Of a stretch of DNA of 64,000 nucleotides, positions 54,180 to 63,800 are shown piece by piece. The DNA comes from Nesterenkonia sp. Act20 (GTDB lineage Bacteria > Actinomycetota > Actinomycetes > Actinomycetales > Micrococcaceae). The notes below the pieces were generated by a model, which had not been told where the DNA came from, searched no databases, and saw only the letters and a list, made by a program, of their open reading frames with translations. Both the position numbers and the translations under genes were made by a program. Where the stretch lies: NCBI RefSeq assembly GCF_019173455.1, contig NZ_JADPQH010000001.1:1116001-1180000 (forward strand), given 5' to 3'. Position 1 is the first letter of the stretch. Every line of letters starts with the position of its first letter.

Positions 54180-55397
54180 ATGACCACCGCGGAACAGACC
54201 CCGACCAAGCGCAGATACACGCGCAAGCAGGTGGCGATGGCCATCCTCGCGTTGTCCATCGGCGGCTTCGCCGTTGGCGTCACCGAGTTTGCGATCATGG
54301 GCCTCCAGCTCGAGGCCGTGGAAGACCTGGGCATCACCATCCCCCAGGCAGGGATGCTGATCAGCGCCTACGCGATCGGCGTGGTGATCGGTGCCCCGGT
54401 GCTGTCCATCCTGGGCGCCAAGCGTGAGCGGAAGTTCTACGCGCTGCTGCTGCTGGGAATCTTCGTCCTGGGCCATGTGCTGAGCTTCTTCGCCCCGAAC
54501 TACGAGACCATGCTGGTGGCGCGGTTCCTCTCCGGACTCCCCCACGGCGCCTACTTCGCCGTGGCGGCGCTGATGGCGGCCGAGATGGCGGGACCCGCCA
54601 AGCGCAGCCGGGCGATCGCCGTCGTCCTGGGTGGTTTGGCGATCTCGAATGTGCTCGGCGTCCCGGTGGTGACGGCGATGGGCCAGCAGTTCGGCTGGCG
54701 CTGGATGTTCATCAGCGTGATCGTGCTCGCCCTGATCACCATGGCGGCAGTGGCGCGCTATGCCCCACGGCAGATGCCCCCGGCGAAGGCCACGATGCGC
54801 TCCGAGATCAAGGGGCTGAAGAACAAGCGGCTCTGGGTGGGCATCATGCTCGCCGTGGTCGGCTTCTCCGGGATGTTCGCGCTGTACTCCTATATCGCCC
54901 CGGTCAGCACAGAGATCACCGGCTTCAGTGAAAGCTCCCTGCCCTGGATCGTGGGGCTCTTCGGCTCCGGTATGGTGGTCGGCAACTTCGTCGGCGGCTG
55001 GGCGGCGGACAAGTCCGTGCTGGGCACCGTGGTCATTGCGATGGGCCTCGTAGCGGTGTTCATGGTGCTCTTCGCCTACACGGCACACATTCCTGCTCTG
55101 ATGCTGGTCTTCCTCTTCCTGGTGGGCGTCTCCGCCAGCGCCCTGGGCCCGTCCATGCAGACCCACCTGATCGATACCGCACCCGATGCGCCGCAGCTGG
55201 CAGCCTCATTGCATCATTCGGCCTTCAATGCCGCCAATGCCCTCGGCGCACTGGTGGGCGGCCAGGTCATCGCCGCGGACCTCGGCCTGCGCGCCCCGAG
55301 CTATGTGGGGGCGTTCGCTGCCGTCCTGGGTGTGATGGTCGCGCTGTACGCGATCCGCTTGACCCGTCTGATGAAGACTCCTCGCCAAGCGATCTGA
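54180..55397 (+). CDS. MFS transporter, DHA1 (AraJ-like) family
   Basis: A 405-residue permease with 12 hydrophobic segments, of the AraJ/YdhP sugar-efflux and drug-efflux group. The N-terminus has SIGGFAVGVTEFAIMGLQ, a DHA1 signature, and LISAYAIGVVIGAPVLSILG. Motif A is represented by GAKRERKFYALLLLG. FLSGLPHGAYFAVAALMAA is typical of the group. The substrate is unknown. ATG at 54180 was chosen because AGGA precedes it and a frame upstream of it is not conserved. The 228 bp before the gene hold no clear promoter. It follows the phosphotransferase gene in the same direction. Confidence 0.88.
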   Translation: MTTAEQTPTKRRYTRKQVAMAILALSIGGFAVGVTEFAIMGLQLEAVEDLGITIPQAGMLISAYAIGVVIGAPVLSILGAKRERKFYALLLLGIFVLGHVLSFFAPNYETMLVARFLSGLPHGAYFAVAALMAAEMAGPAKRSRAIAVVLGGLAISNVLGVPVVTAMGQQFGWRWMFISVIVLALITMAAVARYAPRQMPPAKATMRSEIKGLKNKRLWVGIMLAVVGFSGMFALYSYIAPVSTEITGFSESSLPWIVGLFGSGMVVGNFVGGWAADKSVLGTVVIAMGLVAVFMVLFAYTAHIPALMLVFLFLVGVSASALGPSMQTHLIDTAPDAPQLAASLHHSAFNAANALGALVGGQVIAADLGLRAPSYVGAFAAVLGVMVALYAIRLTRLMKTPRQAI

Positions 55398-55432
55398 GTC
55401 GCGCGCTGCCCCAGCTTCTGAACGCCCTTGAT

Positions 55433-55438
55433 TAGGCT
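55433..55438 (+). promoter_or_regulatory. -10 element of a leaderless promoter (tenA)
   Basis: TAGGCT ends 6 nt before the ATG at 55445, the same hexamer and spacing as upstream of the chorismate mutase and YgjP-like genes. Confidence 0.6.
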
Positions 55439-55444
55439 GATGCC

Positions 55445-56149
55445 ATGACTTCAGTCAAGCCCTTCAACACGACAGCCGACGTCGACCCAGAAAGTTTCGC
55501 GGGCCAGCTTCGGCTGTCCACCGGTGCAGACTGGGACGCCTCGGTGCATCACCGGTTCGTCGAGGAGCTCTTTGCCGGGACCGTCAGCGATGAAGTTTTA
55601 GCCCGGTACCTGGTCCAGGACTATCAGTTCTTCGACGCGTTCGTTGCGATGCTCGGCGCCTGCGTGGCCACCACCGACTCGAAGCCTGCCCGGCTGCGCT
55701 TCGCCGCCCAGCTTGGGATGCTGGCAGCGGATGAGGACGGCTACTTCCAGCAGACCTTCGCCGAGCTGGAGGTGCCTGATTCCGAGGTCACCTCGCCTCA
55801 GCTCACGACCCCGACTCAGGAGTTCGTCGCCCAGATGTGGGAGGTGGCGCGGTCCCGAGACTATGCGGATCTGCTCGTGGTGCTGGTCATCGCCGAATGG
55901 CTGTACCTGGACTGGGGAGAGCGCGACAAGCCACTTCCCGAAGCGCAAAAGCACCGGGAGTGGGTTGAGCTGCACCGGGGCGATGAGTTCCGTGCGTGGA
56001 CTCAGTTCCTGATCGACGAGCTCAACCGTGTGGCCCCGCCGCTGGATTCCGACGACGGCGCCCAATTGTCCGAACGGTGGAATCGGGTGGTGGGGATCGA
56101 GCGGGCGTTCTTTGACGCAGCGTATTCAGATGCCCCGTTTCGGGACTAG
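55445..56149 (+). CDS. tenA: TenA family protein
   Basis: A 234-residue all-helical TenA/THI-4 family protein. Recognisable segments are VHHRFVEELFAGTVSDEVLARYLVQDYQF (first helices), FVAMLGACVATTDSK, and WEVARSRDYADLLVVLVIAEWLYLDW. TenA enzymes hydrolyse aminopyrimidines for thiamin salvage using a Cys in the last segment. That Cys is absent here, which points to the TenA_E group with a Glu-based mechanism or another substrate. It is expressed from its own leaderless-type promoter, 47 bp after the MFS gene. Its stop codon shares CTAG with the convergent HNH gene. Confidence 0.85.
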   Translation: MTSVKPFNTTADVDPESFAGQLRLSTGADWDASVHHRFVEELFAGTVSDEVLARYLVQDYQFFDAFVAMLGACVATTDSKPARLRFAAQLGMLAADEDGYFQQTFAELEVPDSEVTSPQLTTPTQEFVAQMWEVARSRDYADLLVVLVIAEWLYLDWGERDKPLPEAQKHREWVELHRGDEFRAWTQFLIDELNRVAPPLDSDDGAQLSERWNRVVGIERAFFDAAYSDAPFRD

Positions 56150-57075
56150 GTGGCCGACCGAAATTCTTCGAATCGAGCGGCGAGGTACTCGCGATTCGGT
56201 GAGAACTCCTTGTTCGACGGGATGACTCGCAACAACTCACGGTGACGCTTCTGGAATCCGTGCTCCAGAACAGGGCCTCCCGCTTCTTGCAAGATGTCCT
56301 CCCGAACGTGAACCCGATGGTCAGAGTCAACGCCCATAATGTTTGAGTCATAGGCGGCGTGATGAATTTTACAAAGCGCTAACCCATTACTAATTTCTGG
56401 CAATCCACCCCGGGAGTCAGCAAGTATGTGAGCCGCATCCAGCAACTGAGCGTGCCCCAAGGAGCACACGGAGCATCTGGATGTGTACGCGAACATCACG
56501 TTCGACCTGAAGTCACGCTGGTGCAATCTGCGTTTGACGACTTGTCCGCGATACTTAACTTCGATTTCTCCCAAACGAGGTGCGACGTCAACGTCGATAC
56601 GACCGTAAGGCTCAAGAGGCCCGGCAAGGTCCAGAAGTGCGACGCGGCGGTCTTCGTCAATACCCACAACACTTACAGGGAAATACGCGTCGAAGACAGA
56701 TTTCCGCACGGCTCGAAAATAGATAATTGGCAATCCGTGGGTGCTTGCCAATCGGAGGCCGTCGTTTTGGTACTGCTTTTTCGGGGCCTCGGTGAACGCG
56801 TACTCGACCAAACCACCCTCAGTAACTCGGTCGACATAGGGATTGTGACGGCTGTTCGTGAGTCCCGAGGTCACTGACAGCGTCGCAACTAATGATGCTG
56901 GCTTCCAGATGCCTTCTTGGTTCATTAATCTGTGGCGTGCTTCGGGCACATTTCCTTGGAATGCCTCTATATCCTGGCGCGTGAGAGATCGGCTTCCATT
57001 CGCCGAATTTGTAGCAAGCCAATCGAAGGCGAGTTGCCGGAATTTAAGATCCTGCGCGAGATCCAATGTGCCCAT
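56146..57075 (-). CDS. HNH endonuclease with N-terminal SRA/PUA-like domain
   Basis: A 309-residue protein with a C-terminal HNH_2-type nuclease: CSVCSLGHAQLLDAAHILAD, GLPEISNGLALCKIHHAAYD. The catalytic His is in DAAH, followed by the later Asn and His, with zinc-binding Cys pairs. The N-terminal 150 residues (NPYVDRVTEGGLVEYAFTE, GLRLASTHGLPIIYFRAVRK) resemble the SRA/PUA-like DNA-recognition part of modification-dependent McrA-type restriction enzymes. It is probably a type IV-like restriction or DNA-damage nuclease. Base composition is visibly lower in GC than its neighbours. The start has a weak Shine-Dalgarno. It is convergent with tenA with a shared CTAG. Confidence 0.75.
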   Translation of the reverse strand: MGTLDLAQDLKFRQLAFDWLATNSANGSRSLTRQDIEAFQGNVPEARHRLMNQEGIWKPASLVATLSVTSGLTNSRHNPYVDRVTEGGLVEYAFTEAPKKQYQNDGLRLASTHGLPIIYFRAVRKSVFDAYFPVSVVGIDEDRRVALLDLAGPLEPYGRIDVDVAPRLGEIEVKYRGQVVKRRLHQRDFRSNVMFAYTSRCSVCSLGHAQLLDAAHILADSRGGLPEISNGLALCKIHHAAYDSNIMGVDSDHRVHVREDILQEAGGPVLEHGFQKRHRELLRVIPSNKEFSPNREYLAARFEEFRSAT

Positions 57076-57130
57076 ATGGCGTTGCCATCCGCTCGAGGTT
57101 TATTCGAAGTTGAGTACTCCTTTATACCTC

Positions 57131-60100
57131 CTAGGAGAAGTAGTGGCGCGCACTCCTGATATATGTTTCCAACGCGCCATCCTCAGGCAGATCTGATCCC
57201 GGCACCGTCTCACCGTGCTCGACGTAGAAGAACGATGCTTCGATCTGCTCCAGGGGAACCCCATAGAGCCGGTGGAAAGCCAGCCGGTAGACCGCCAGCT
57301 GGATCTGTTTCTCACGCAGGTCCTTGCCGGTGGGCACCATTCCGGTCTTCCAGTCGACCAGGTCCCAGGTGCATTGCTGCATCTGGGCATTGCGCTCTTC
57401 GGCCGGCTTCAGCTCCCACCGCTCAAAGTCTTCAGCGGTGAGGTTCCGGCCGGCGTCGTCCTTTCCGAAGATGGCGTCGATCCGTCCACGAATGACCACA
57501 CCATCCAGCGTGGTCTCCACCGGAATCTCGGCGGCGTAGAGACGGCGCTGGGCCCATTCGGTCTGGGTGAAGCGCTCCTTCACCGTGGCCAGGTCGAAGG
57601 TGTCGTCGAGGTCCTCATCACCGCGGTTGGGTTCCTCGATCCCGGGTAGACGACTGCGGGTCTCGTAGAACTCTTCGATCCACTCGTGCATCACCGTGCC
57701 ACGACGGGCAGCCTGAGAGGGCTTGACCGGCACGGGACGACGGGCGAATTCCGCCATGGATTCAGCATTGCGTGCCATGCCCACCACTCCGGAGACGCTG
57801 ATGTGGCCGGGGAACCGGGGCTTCCCGGTGCCGCGCTGCTGGGTGCGCGCCCGATCCACCACCCACTCCGCCTCCTGCTCCCACGAGGTCAGCGGCGGTG
57901 CTTCCTCACCGAAGGCAGAGGACCGTTCCGCGAGCGCTTGTTCCACCAGTTCTGCAGCTCGGGTCAGCGCCTCGCGGCGTCCGGGCCGGCTCTGCGGTGC
58001 CTCCACAGCGATCATCTGCGGCAAGCGGGTCTCCCCCTCTGGCGCGCCCTGCTTCCGATACCGGCCGATGGGCAGCGGAGCCAGGGGGTCGTAGGGCCAC
58101 TGCGCACCGAAGAGGTCGTTGCCGACGGGGTTGTCCTTCATGTCTGGGATCTCGGCCCATTCCAGCGCGGCTGATGCGTCCCCGAACCTGTCGGCGATCT
58201 CACGGATCTCCAGGAGGAACTCTGAGGGGTCCTTGCCGGCGGCGGTCCCATAGAAGCAGGCGCCGGTGCACAGCAGCAGCGTCCTGGCTCGGGTCACCGC
58301 GACATAGGCGAGGCGGCGTTCCTCCTCGCGGCTGAAATCCTGGACATCCTGGGTATAGACGCGGTTTTCCTCGGTGAACTGCTTCCAGCTGCCGACCCCA
58401 GCGGCCACCGCCCAGGACCGCATGTCGGGCTGGTCGGATTCCCACTGCGGGATGCTGTGACGGTCTCCACGCAGCGGGGCGGGCAGCATCCCGTTGCTGC
58501 CGGTCCATCGGTCGGCTTTCTTGCTGGGGAACTTCTCCTCGCGCAGTCCGGCCACCACCACGACATCCCATTCGAGCCCCTTGGAGGCGTGGATGGTCAG
58601 CAGCTGGATGGCCCCGGGGGTGGGTTCGATGTCCGCCTGCTCCAGGCCACGTTCCTTCTCCTCCGCAGCGTCGAGCCAGTCCAGGAAACTGCGCAGGTCA
58701 GGTGTGGTCTCGGTCGCGGCGTAGCTCTCCGCCTGATCGATCAGGGCATCCAGCTGCCGCGCTGCGTAGTGCTGCTCCTCCCAGGGGCGCGCGGCGACCT
58801 CGATGTCCAGGCCCGTGTCGCTGACGATGCGCTGGATCAGCACGCCCAGATCCAAGGTGGCCCATTGGCGCAGTCGCCGGATCTGGTCCCTGGCCAGAAG
58901 CAGCCGACGGTGACCCTCCGCCGAGAGCCCCAGGTGCTGGGCCTGCTCGGGATCGTCCTTCAGCCGTTCCAAGGCCTCCACCAGAGAGGCGCGCTCGTCC
59001 ATCTCCAGTTCCGTGGACTCGTAGCGGTCCTCAGCGTCGGTCTCGCTTGAAGCCTGCGCCTGAGACTCTTCCGGTGCCGCCGCATTCTCAGACTCCGGCC
59101 CCGAGGGGGTGCGTTTGCGCAGCCCCTCGAGATCTCGCGCTGACTGCTGCAGACGCATCAGGTCCCGGGGCCCGATCCGGTAGCGCGCTCCCCCCAGGAT
59201 GCGAATTAGCGCGTCGGAGCGGCCCGGATCGGAGATCACGCGCAGGTAGGCCAGCACCTCGGCGACCTCGGGGGTGCTCAGCAGTCCAGAGAGTCCAACC
59301 AGCTCGTAGTCCAGACCGGCCACGCGCAGGTGCTCAGCGATCGTCTCCAACTGGGCGCGGGTGCGGGCCAGCACCGCGCAGCTGGGGACATTGCCTTGAG
59401 GGTCAGGCTCTAAGACCGATGCCAGTTGTTCGGTGATCGCCAGGGATTCCTCCACCTCGGAGGTGAACCACCCGTAGCGCACGGTGGCAGTGTGCGCCCC
59501 TTCCGGTGGACTCAGCGGCTTCAGCTGGGCGCGCAGATGGGCATTGTGCTGGCGCCACGGCTTGTCCTGAGAATCTGCGGTGTTCGGTTGGAAGGGGGTG
59601 ACCAGCCGGTTCGCCACATCGAGGATCCGCTCGCCATTGCGCCAGGCCACGGTGAGCTGCAGCAGGTCGGCGGGGCGCCGGTGCCCGAGGCCGGGGTCGC
59701 GGTCGGCGGCGTCACGGTCGGCGTCGGCATTTCTGTCCAGGGCGGGGAAGGACTGCGGGAAGTCGAAGAGCTGACCGGCCGAGGCGCCGCGGAATCCATA
59801 GATGGACTGGTTCGGGTCGCCCACCGCGGTGACGGCATAACCGAGCCCGCCGGCGGAACCGCCCGCCCCGTAGAGGCTGCTGAAGAGCGCCAGCTGCGCG
59901 TAGGAGGTGTCTTGGAACTCATCGAGCAGGACGACCTTGTACTTCTCCCGCTCGGCCTCTCCTGCGCTGGGGACCTCGAGTGCGATCTGCGCGGCGAAGC
60001 GCAGCAGGTCTCCGTAGTCCATGAGACCTTCGCTGAGTTTCCTGCGCTGATAGCGACGTACCAGCTCGGTCATCTCCCGTCGGACCTGGAGGCTGCGGAT

Positions 60101-60841
60101 CAGTTTGGCCTGTTCGCTGCTGGGTTTCGTGCCTGCTGCCTTCCAGGCCTCGACCCGCGACAGCTCAGCATCGAGGTGGGCTTCCACATCCTCGGGGGTC
60201 TGCAGGTGCTCGGCGCAGTCCCCCGCCAGACGCATCACGTATCCGGCGAGGCTCCCCGCGGATTGATCCGCTTCCACGAGCACCTCGGCCCGGTCATAGG
60301 CGCTGACCAGCTGGTGGACCAGCTGCCAGGCCTTGGCCTCTCCGATGAGCTGGGTCTCCGGCTCCAGACCGATCTGCAGGCCGTATTCGCTCACGAGCGT
60401 GTTCGCATAGGAGTGGTAAGTGGAGACCGACGGTGCCAGCAGCTCGGAGATGTCGGCATGCTCCACGGCGGTGGCGACCTCCGCGGGCATGACGTCCTCG
60501 GGGGAGATCAGCTCGGCCTCGAGCAGCTGCTCAAGCTTGCGGGTGATCCGTTCGCGGAGCTCTCCGGCCGCTTTGCGGGTGAAGGTCACCCCGAGTATCT
60601 GATCCGGGCGCACAATTCCGTTGGCCACCAGCCAGACCACCCGGTCAGCCATGGTGGCGGTCTTGCCTGAACCGGCCCCGGCGACGACGAGCATCGGGTC
60701 CAGTCCGGATTCGATGACGGCCTGCTGCTCGGATGTCGGGTACTGCCGCTTCTCAGCGGGGGTCTCGCGCTGCAGCGCGTCGACGATGTCCCGGGCGGTG
60801 TACCTCACGGTGGGCATCTGATCAGCGGCTTCGGAGGTCAT
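57131..60841 (-). CDS. adnB: DNA helicase-nuclease AdnB (UvrD/RecB-like)
   Basis: A 1236-residue helicase-nuclease, the AdnB subunit type of actinobacterial AdnAB (Rv3201c-like), which resects double-strand breaks. The N-terminal motor has Walker A LVVAGAGSGKTATMADRV, motif Ia VTFTRKAAGELRERI, Walker B VVLLDEFQDTSYAQLALF, motif III VGDPNQSIYGFRGASAGQ, motif V TIHASKGLEWDVVVVAG and motif VI YVAVTRARTLLL. The C-terminal RecB-like nuclease has GRIDAIFGKDDAGR and WDLVDWKTGMVPTGKDLRE with the Asp-x-Lys catalytic core. The start at 60841 overlaps the adnA stop as ATGA; an ATG at 60871 is an alternative. Confidence 0.92.
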   Translation of the reverse strand: MTSEAADQMPTVRYTARDIVDALQRETPAEKRQYPTSEQQAVIESGLDPMLVVAGAGSGKTATMADRVVWLVANGIVRPDQILGVTFTRKAAGELRERITRKLEQLLEAELISPEDVMPAEVATAVEHADISELLAPSVSTYHSYANTLVSEYGLQIGLEPETQLIGEAKAWQLVHQLVSAYDRAEVLVEADQSAGSLAGYVMRLAGDCAEHLQTPEDVEAHLDAELSRVEAWKAAGTKPSSEQAKLIRSLQVRREMTELVRRYQRRKLSEGLMDYGDLLRFAAQIALEVPSAGEAEREKYKVVLLDEFQDTSYAQLALFSSLYGAGGSAGGLGYAVTAVGDPNQSIYGFRGASAGQLFDFPQSFPALDRNADADRDAADRDPGLGHRRPADLLQLTVAWRNGERILDVANRLVTPFQPNTADSQDKPWRQHNAHLRAQLKPLSPPEGAHTATVRYGWFTSEVEESLAITEQLASVLEPDPQGNVPSCAVLARTRAQLETIAEHLRVAGLDYELVGLSGLLSTPEVAEVLAYLRVISDPGRSDALIRILGGARYRIGPRDLMRLQQSARDLEGLRKRTPSGPESENAAAPEESQAQASSETDAEDRYESTELEMDERASLVEALERLKDDPEQAQHLGLSAEGHRRLLLARDQIRRLRQWATLDLGVLIQRIVSDTGLDIEVAARPWEEQHYAARQLDALIDQAESYAATETTPDLRSFLDWLDAAEEKERGLEQADIEPTPGAIQLLTIHASKGLEWDVVVVAGLREEKFPSKKADRWTGSNGMLPAPLRGDRHSIPQWESDQPDMRSWAVAAGVGSWKQFTEENRVYTQDVQDFSREEERRLAYVAVTRARTLLLCTGACFYGTAAGKDPSEFLLEIREIADRFGDASAALEWAEIPDMKDNPVGNDLFGAQWPYDPLAPLPIGRYRKQGAPEGETRLPQMIAVEAPQSRPGRREALTRAAELVEQALAERSSAFGEEAPPLTSWEQEAEWVVDRARTQQRGTGKPRFPGHISVSGVVGMARNAESMAEFARRPVPVKPSQAARRGTVMHEWIEEFYETRSRLPGIEEPNRGDEDLDDTFDLATVKERFTQTEWAQRRLYAAEIPVETTLDGVVIRGRIDAIFGKDDAGRNLTAEDFERWELKPAEERNAQMQQCTWDLVDWKTGMVPTGKDLREKQIQLAVYRLAFHRLYGVPLEQIEASFFYVEHGETVPGSDLPEDGALETYIRSARHYFS

Positions 60842-63800
60842 GGCTGGGTCACCTGTTTCGTGTTCTCGCATAGGGGGCAGAGCGCCCCCACCAGGCAGCG
60901 CTGCTGGTTGGGCGCGTGATAGGCGGCGAACTGGGATCCGGACATCGCGCGCGCCGCCTGGGTCAGCTGCTCCAGCGGCCAGCTGTCATCGGCGCCCAGC
61001 GGGGGCTGTTCCTGGAGATCCAGCTTGGCCACGGTGGTGCCCACATGCAGCAGGGCCGCCCCGCGTCCCGGTGAGGGCGTGGAGGCACCCTCTGCGCTTG
61101 CTCCCTCGGTCGCGCCGTCAGCGTCGGCGAGTGCCCGGTCCACCGCCCCCAACGCCACCAGCAGCTGGTAGGAGCCGAGCTGGCCATGGGTGGGGATCTC
61201 GGTCTTGGCTGGTTTGTGCTTGCCGGTCTTCAGATCGATCACGAAGAGCTCGCCGTCCTCGGTGCGCTCCACCCGGTCGATCACGCCGCGGATCAGCACC
61301 GTTCGTGTGCTCGCCTCTCCCCAGGAGCCAGTCTCGGCTCCGGCGTCGGACCCTGTTGCGGCACCGGCTTCGGCCACGGGGATCGTCAGCTCGGCCTCCA
61401 CCTGCAGCTCCCGGGCAATGACCCGGCGGCCCTCACGCTCAGCCTGGCCGAAGTAGCCAGCAAGCTTCTTCAACATCACCTGAGCACGACTGCGGTCCTT
61501 CTCGGTCTCCCACCCTTCGTCCCGACCCAGGCCCTCCCAGCGCTCGTCGAGCTCCTCGTTCAGCACCTCGACCCGGGTCTCAGTGGGGTGGTGTTCAGCG
61601 ATCTCGTGGATCAGCGATCCAAGCATCCGGCTGAAGTCTGTGGCCTCCACTCCCCCGGCCGCTGAGGTGAACCACTGCAGCGGAGACTCGATGGCGTTCT
61701 GCACCGAGGAGGGAGACACGCGCACGGTGTCCTCCGGGTCCAGCAGCGGCTCGGTGGTGCTGAGCTCGAGCAGGCCCCACCAGGTGCTGGGCTCTGCTCC
61801 GGTGAGTCCTCCCTCGGCCAGCACCGCAAGGGCGCGCGCTGCGGCTTCCCGCTGGGTCTGCGTGCTCGCGTTCTGGGTGGTGGCGTCTCGAGCGGTGGCA
61901 TCCGGGGCCTGCGCGGATCCGCTGGGAGCCGGATGGGCGTCGTCGTCGAGCTCGGCCTGAATGCTGATCTCCAGGTGACGGCGCAGCTCCGCGATCAGCC
62001 GGGGGGCGGTGATGGGCCGCGGAATCGCCGCGCTGCGCGCCTCGCGCTCACCGGGAGGGACCACCAGATCCAGCAGCAGCGAGGGGCTCTCCTCCTGAGC
62101 ATGCACGGCCACTGCGTAGAGCCGGTTCTTGGCCCGTGAGACCGCGGAGGCGAAGAGCCGATACTCGTCCTGCAGCACGTTCATTCGCTTCACCAACAGG
62201 GACTGGGCGGAGGCCTCCGCCCGTCCCTCGACGACGTCGACCAGGTGTCCGCTGCCGAGCAGCTGACCGCGCGGATTCAGGTTGGGCCAGGCACCCTCCT
62301 GGAGTCCGGTGAGGATGACGGTGTCGAATTCGCGGCCCGCGGCGCTGGCAGGGGTGAGCACCTCGATGGCGGAGTCCCCGGCAGAGGTCTTCGCCAAGGT
62401 GTCCATCGGCAGCTCCAGGCGTTCGATATGGTCCACGAAGCTCAGCGCGGAGGCTCCAGGGTTCTGATCCGAGAACCGTTCGGCGGCCTGGAAGAGCGCC
62501 ATCACCGCATCGAGGTCCTGATCGGCGCGGCGGCCCTCGGCGCTGGCGCGGCGGGTCAGTCCTGCCCAGTGGCGGCTGACATCGGCGGCGTTCCAGATCT
62601 CCCAGAGCAGCTCCTCCGGTCCCGCTGAGGGGGTGGAAGCGGCCCGTCCTGCCGCGAGCATGGCGGCCACCCGCTCCAGGCCCCGGGTCAGGTGCTGGAA
62701 ACGGCCCTGCGAGCTGACGGCGTGGAAGACCGGATCCGTGGCGTCGTTCGCAGCGGCGACCAGCAGCTCATCGGAGCTGCGGGGCTCCGTCGAAGCGTCC
62801 CGATCAGCACCTGCATCCTCTGGTGCCTCCCGGAGCCGACGGCGTTCCTGTCCGCGCAGCACCTGGCGGAGGCTGCGCAGGGTCATCGAATCGGTCTCCC
62901 CGTAGCGGCTGGTCAGCAGGGCCAGTACCTCGGGGAGCGTGACGGCCTGACGAGCCTCTGGGCTACCGACGTCAAGATCTTCGGCCTCGGGGGCTTCTGC
63001 GGCGGGCTCGCGGTGATCAGCGACCAGCCGGAGCACCCGCAGAAGCGGCGCCACGGCCGGTTCCTGGTTGAGGATGACGTCACTCATGGACTGACGCACG
63101 GGAACGCCCTGGGTCTGGAACATCCGGACCAGGCGCTGCAGCAGGGCGCCGTTGCGTGCGATCACGGCGATCTGGTCGAAGGGCACCTCGTGACGGTGAT
63201 GCCGGTCCAGCACCTCCTGCAGGACGAACTGCTCGGCGAGGTAGTCCCCGGGCACGATCTCCACGGCACAGGAGCCCCGCATCTCCGGGGTCTCCTGAGC
63301 TTGCTGGACCTCTTGGGCTTCCGGGTTCTGAGTCTTCTGCGCCGCGTGGTCTTCCTCTGCGGGAGGCTCGTGGAGCAGCTCCAGCCAACGCTGCCTCGGC
63401 TGCTGCGGACCCGCCGGAGCGATCCTTCGCAGGGCCCTGGCGTAGGCCTTGCCGACCTCGGGAGCGATCCGGTGATTGTGCTCGAGGACCATCACATGCG
63501 GTTCGACGCCGGGCAGTCCCCCATGGGGGTCAGGGGTCATGGACCCGGAGATGCTGCGTCGGATGATGCCGTCGATCTCCGCGTCGGTCTCCGGATTGAG
63601 CCCCAGTACGCTGTCGGCGGTGACGCGGCGCGGGGGCACGGTCCAGCTGCGCAGCTTGTCCGGCCGGGCTCCGCGGAAGCCCTGGACGGCGGTCTCAGCA
63701 TTGGCGAAGGCCAGCACATCGGCACCCGCACCGATCAGCCGCAGCAGCCGGTAGACCGAGGGGGTGGCCTCCTGGAGGTCATCGACCACGATGCGGCGCA

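Noticed and set aside
54000-57130. Prophage or genomic island around the HNH gene
   Set aside because: Only one gene shows low GC. No integrase, transposase, attachment repeat or tRNA junction was found.
59426-60670. A 414-codon plus-strand frame opposite adnB
   Set aside because: Antisense shadow of a helicase gene with intact motifs.
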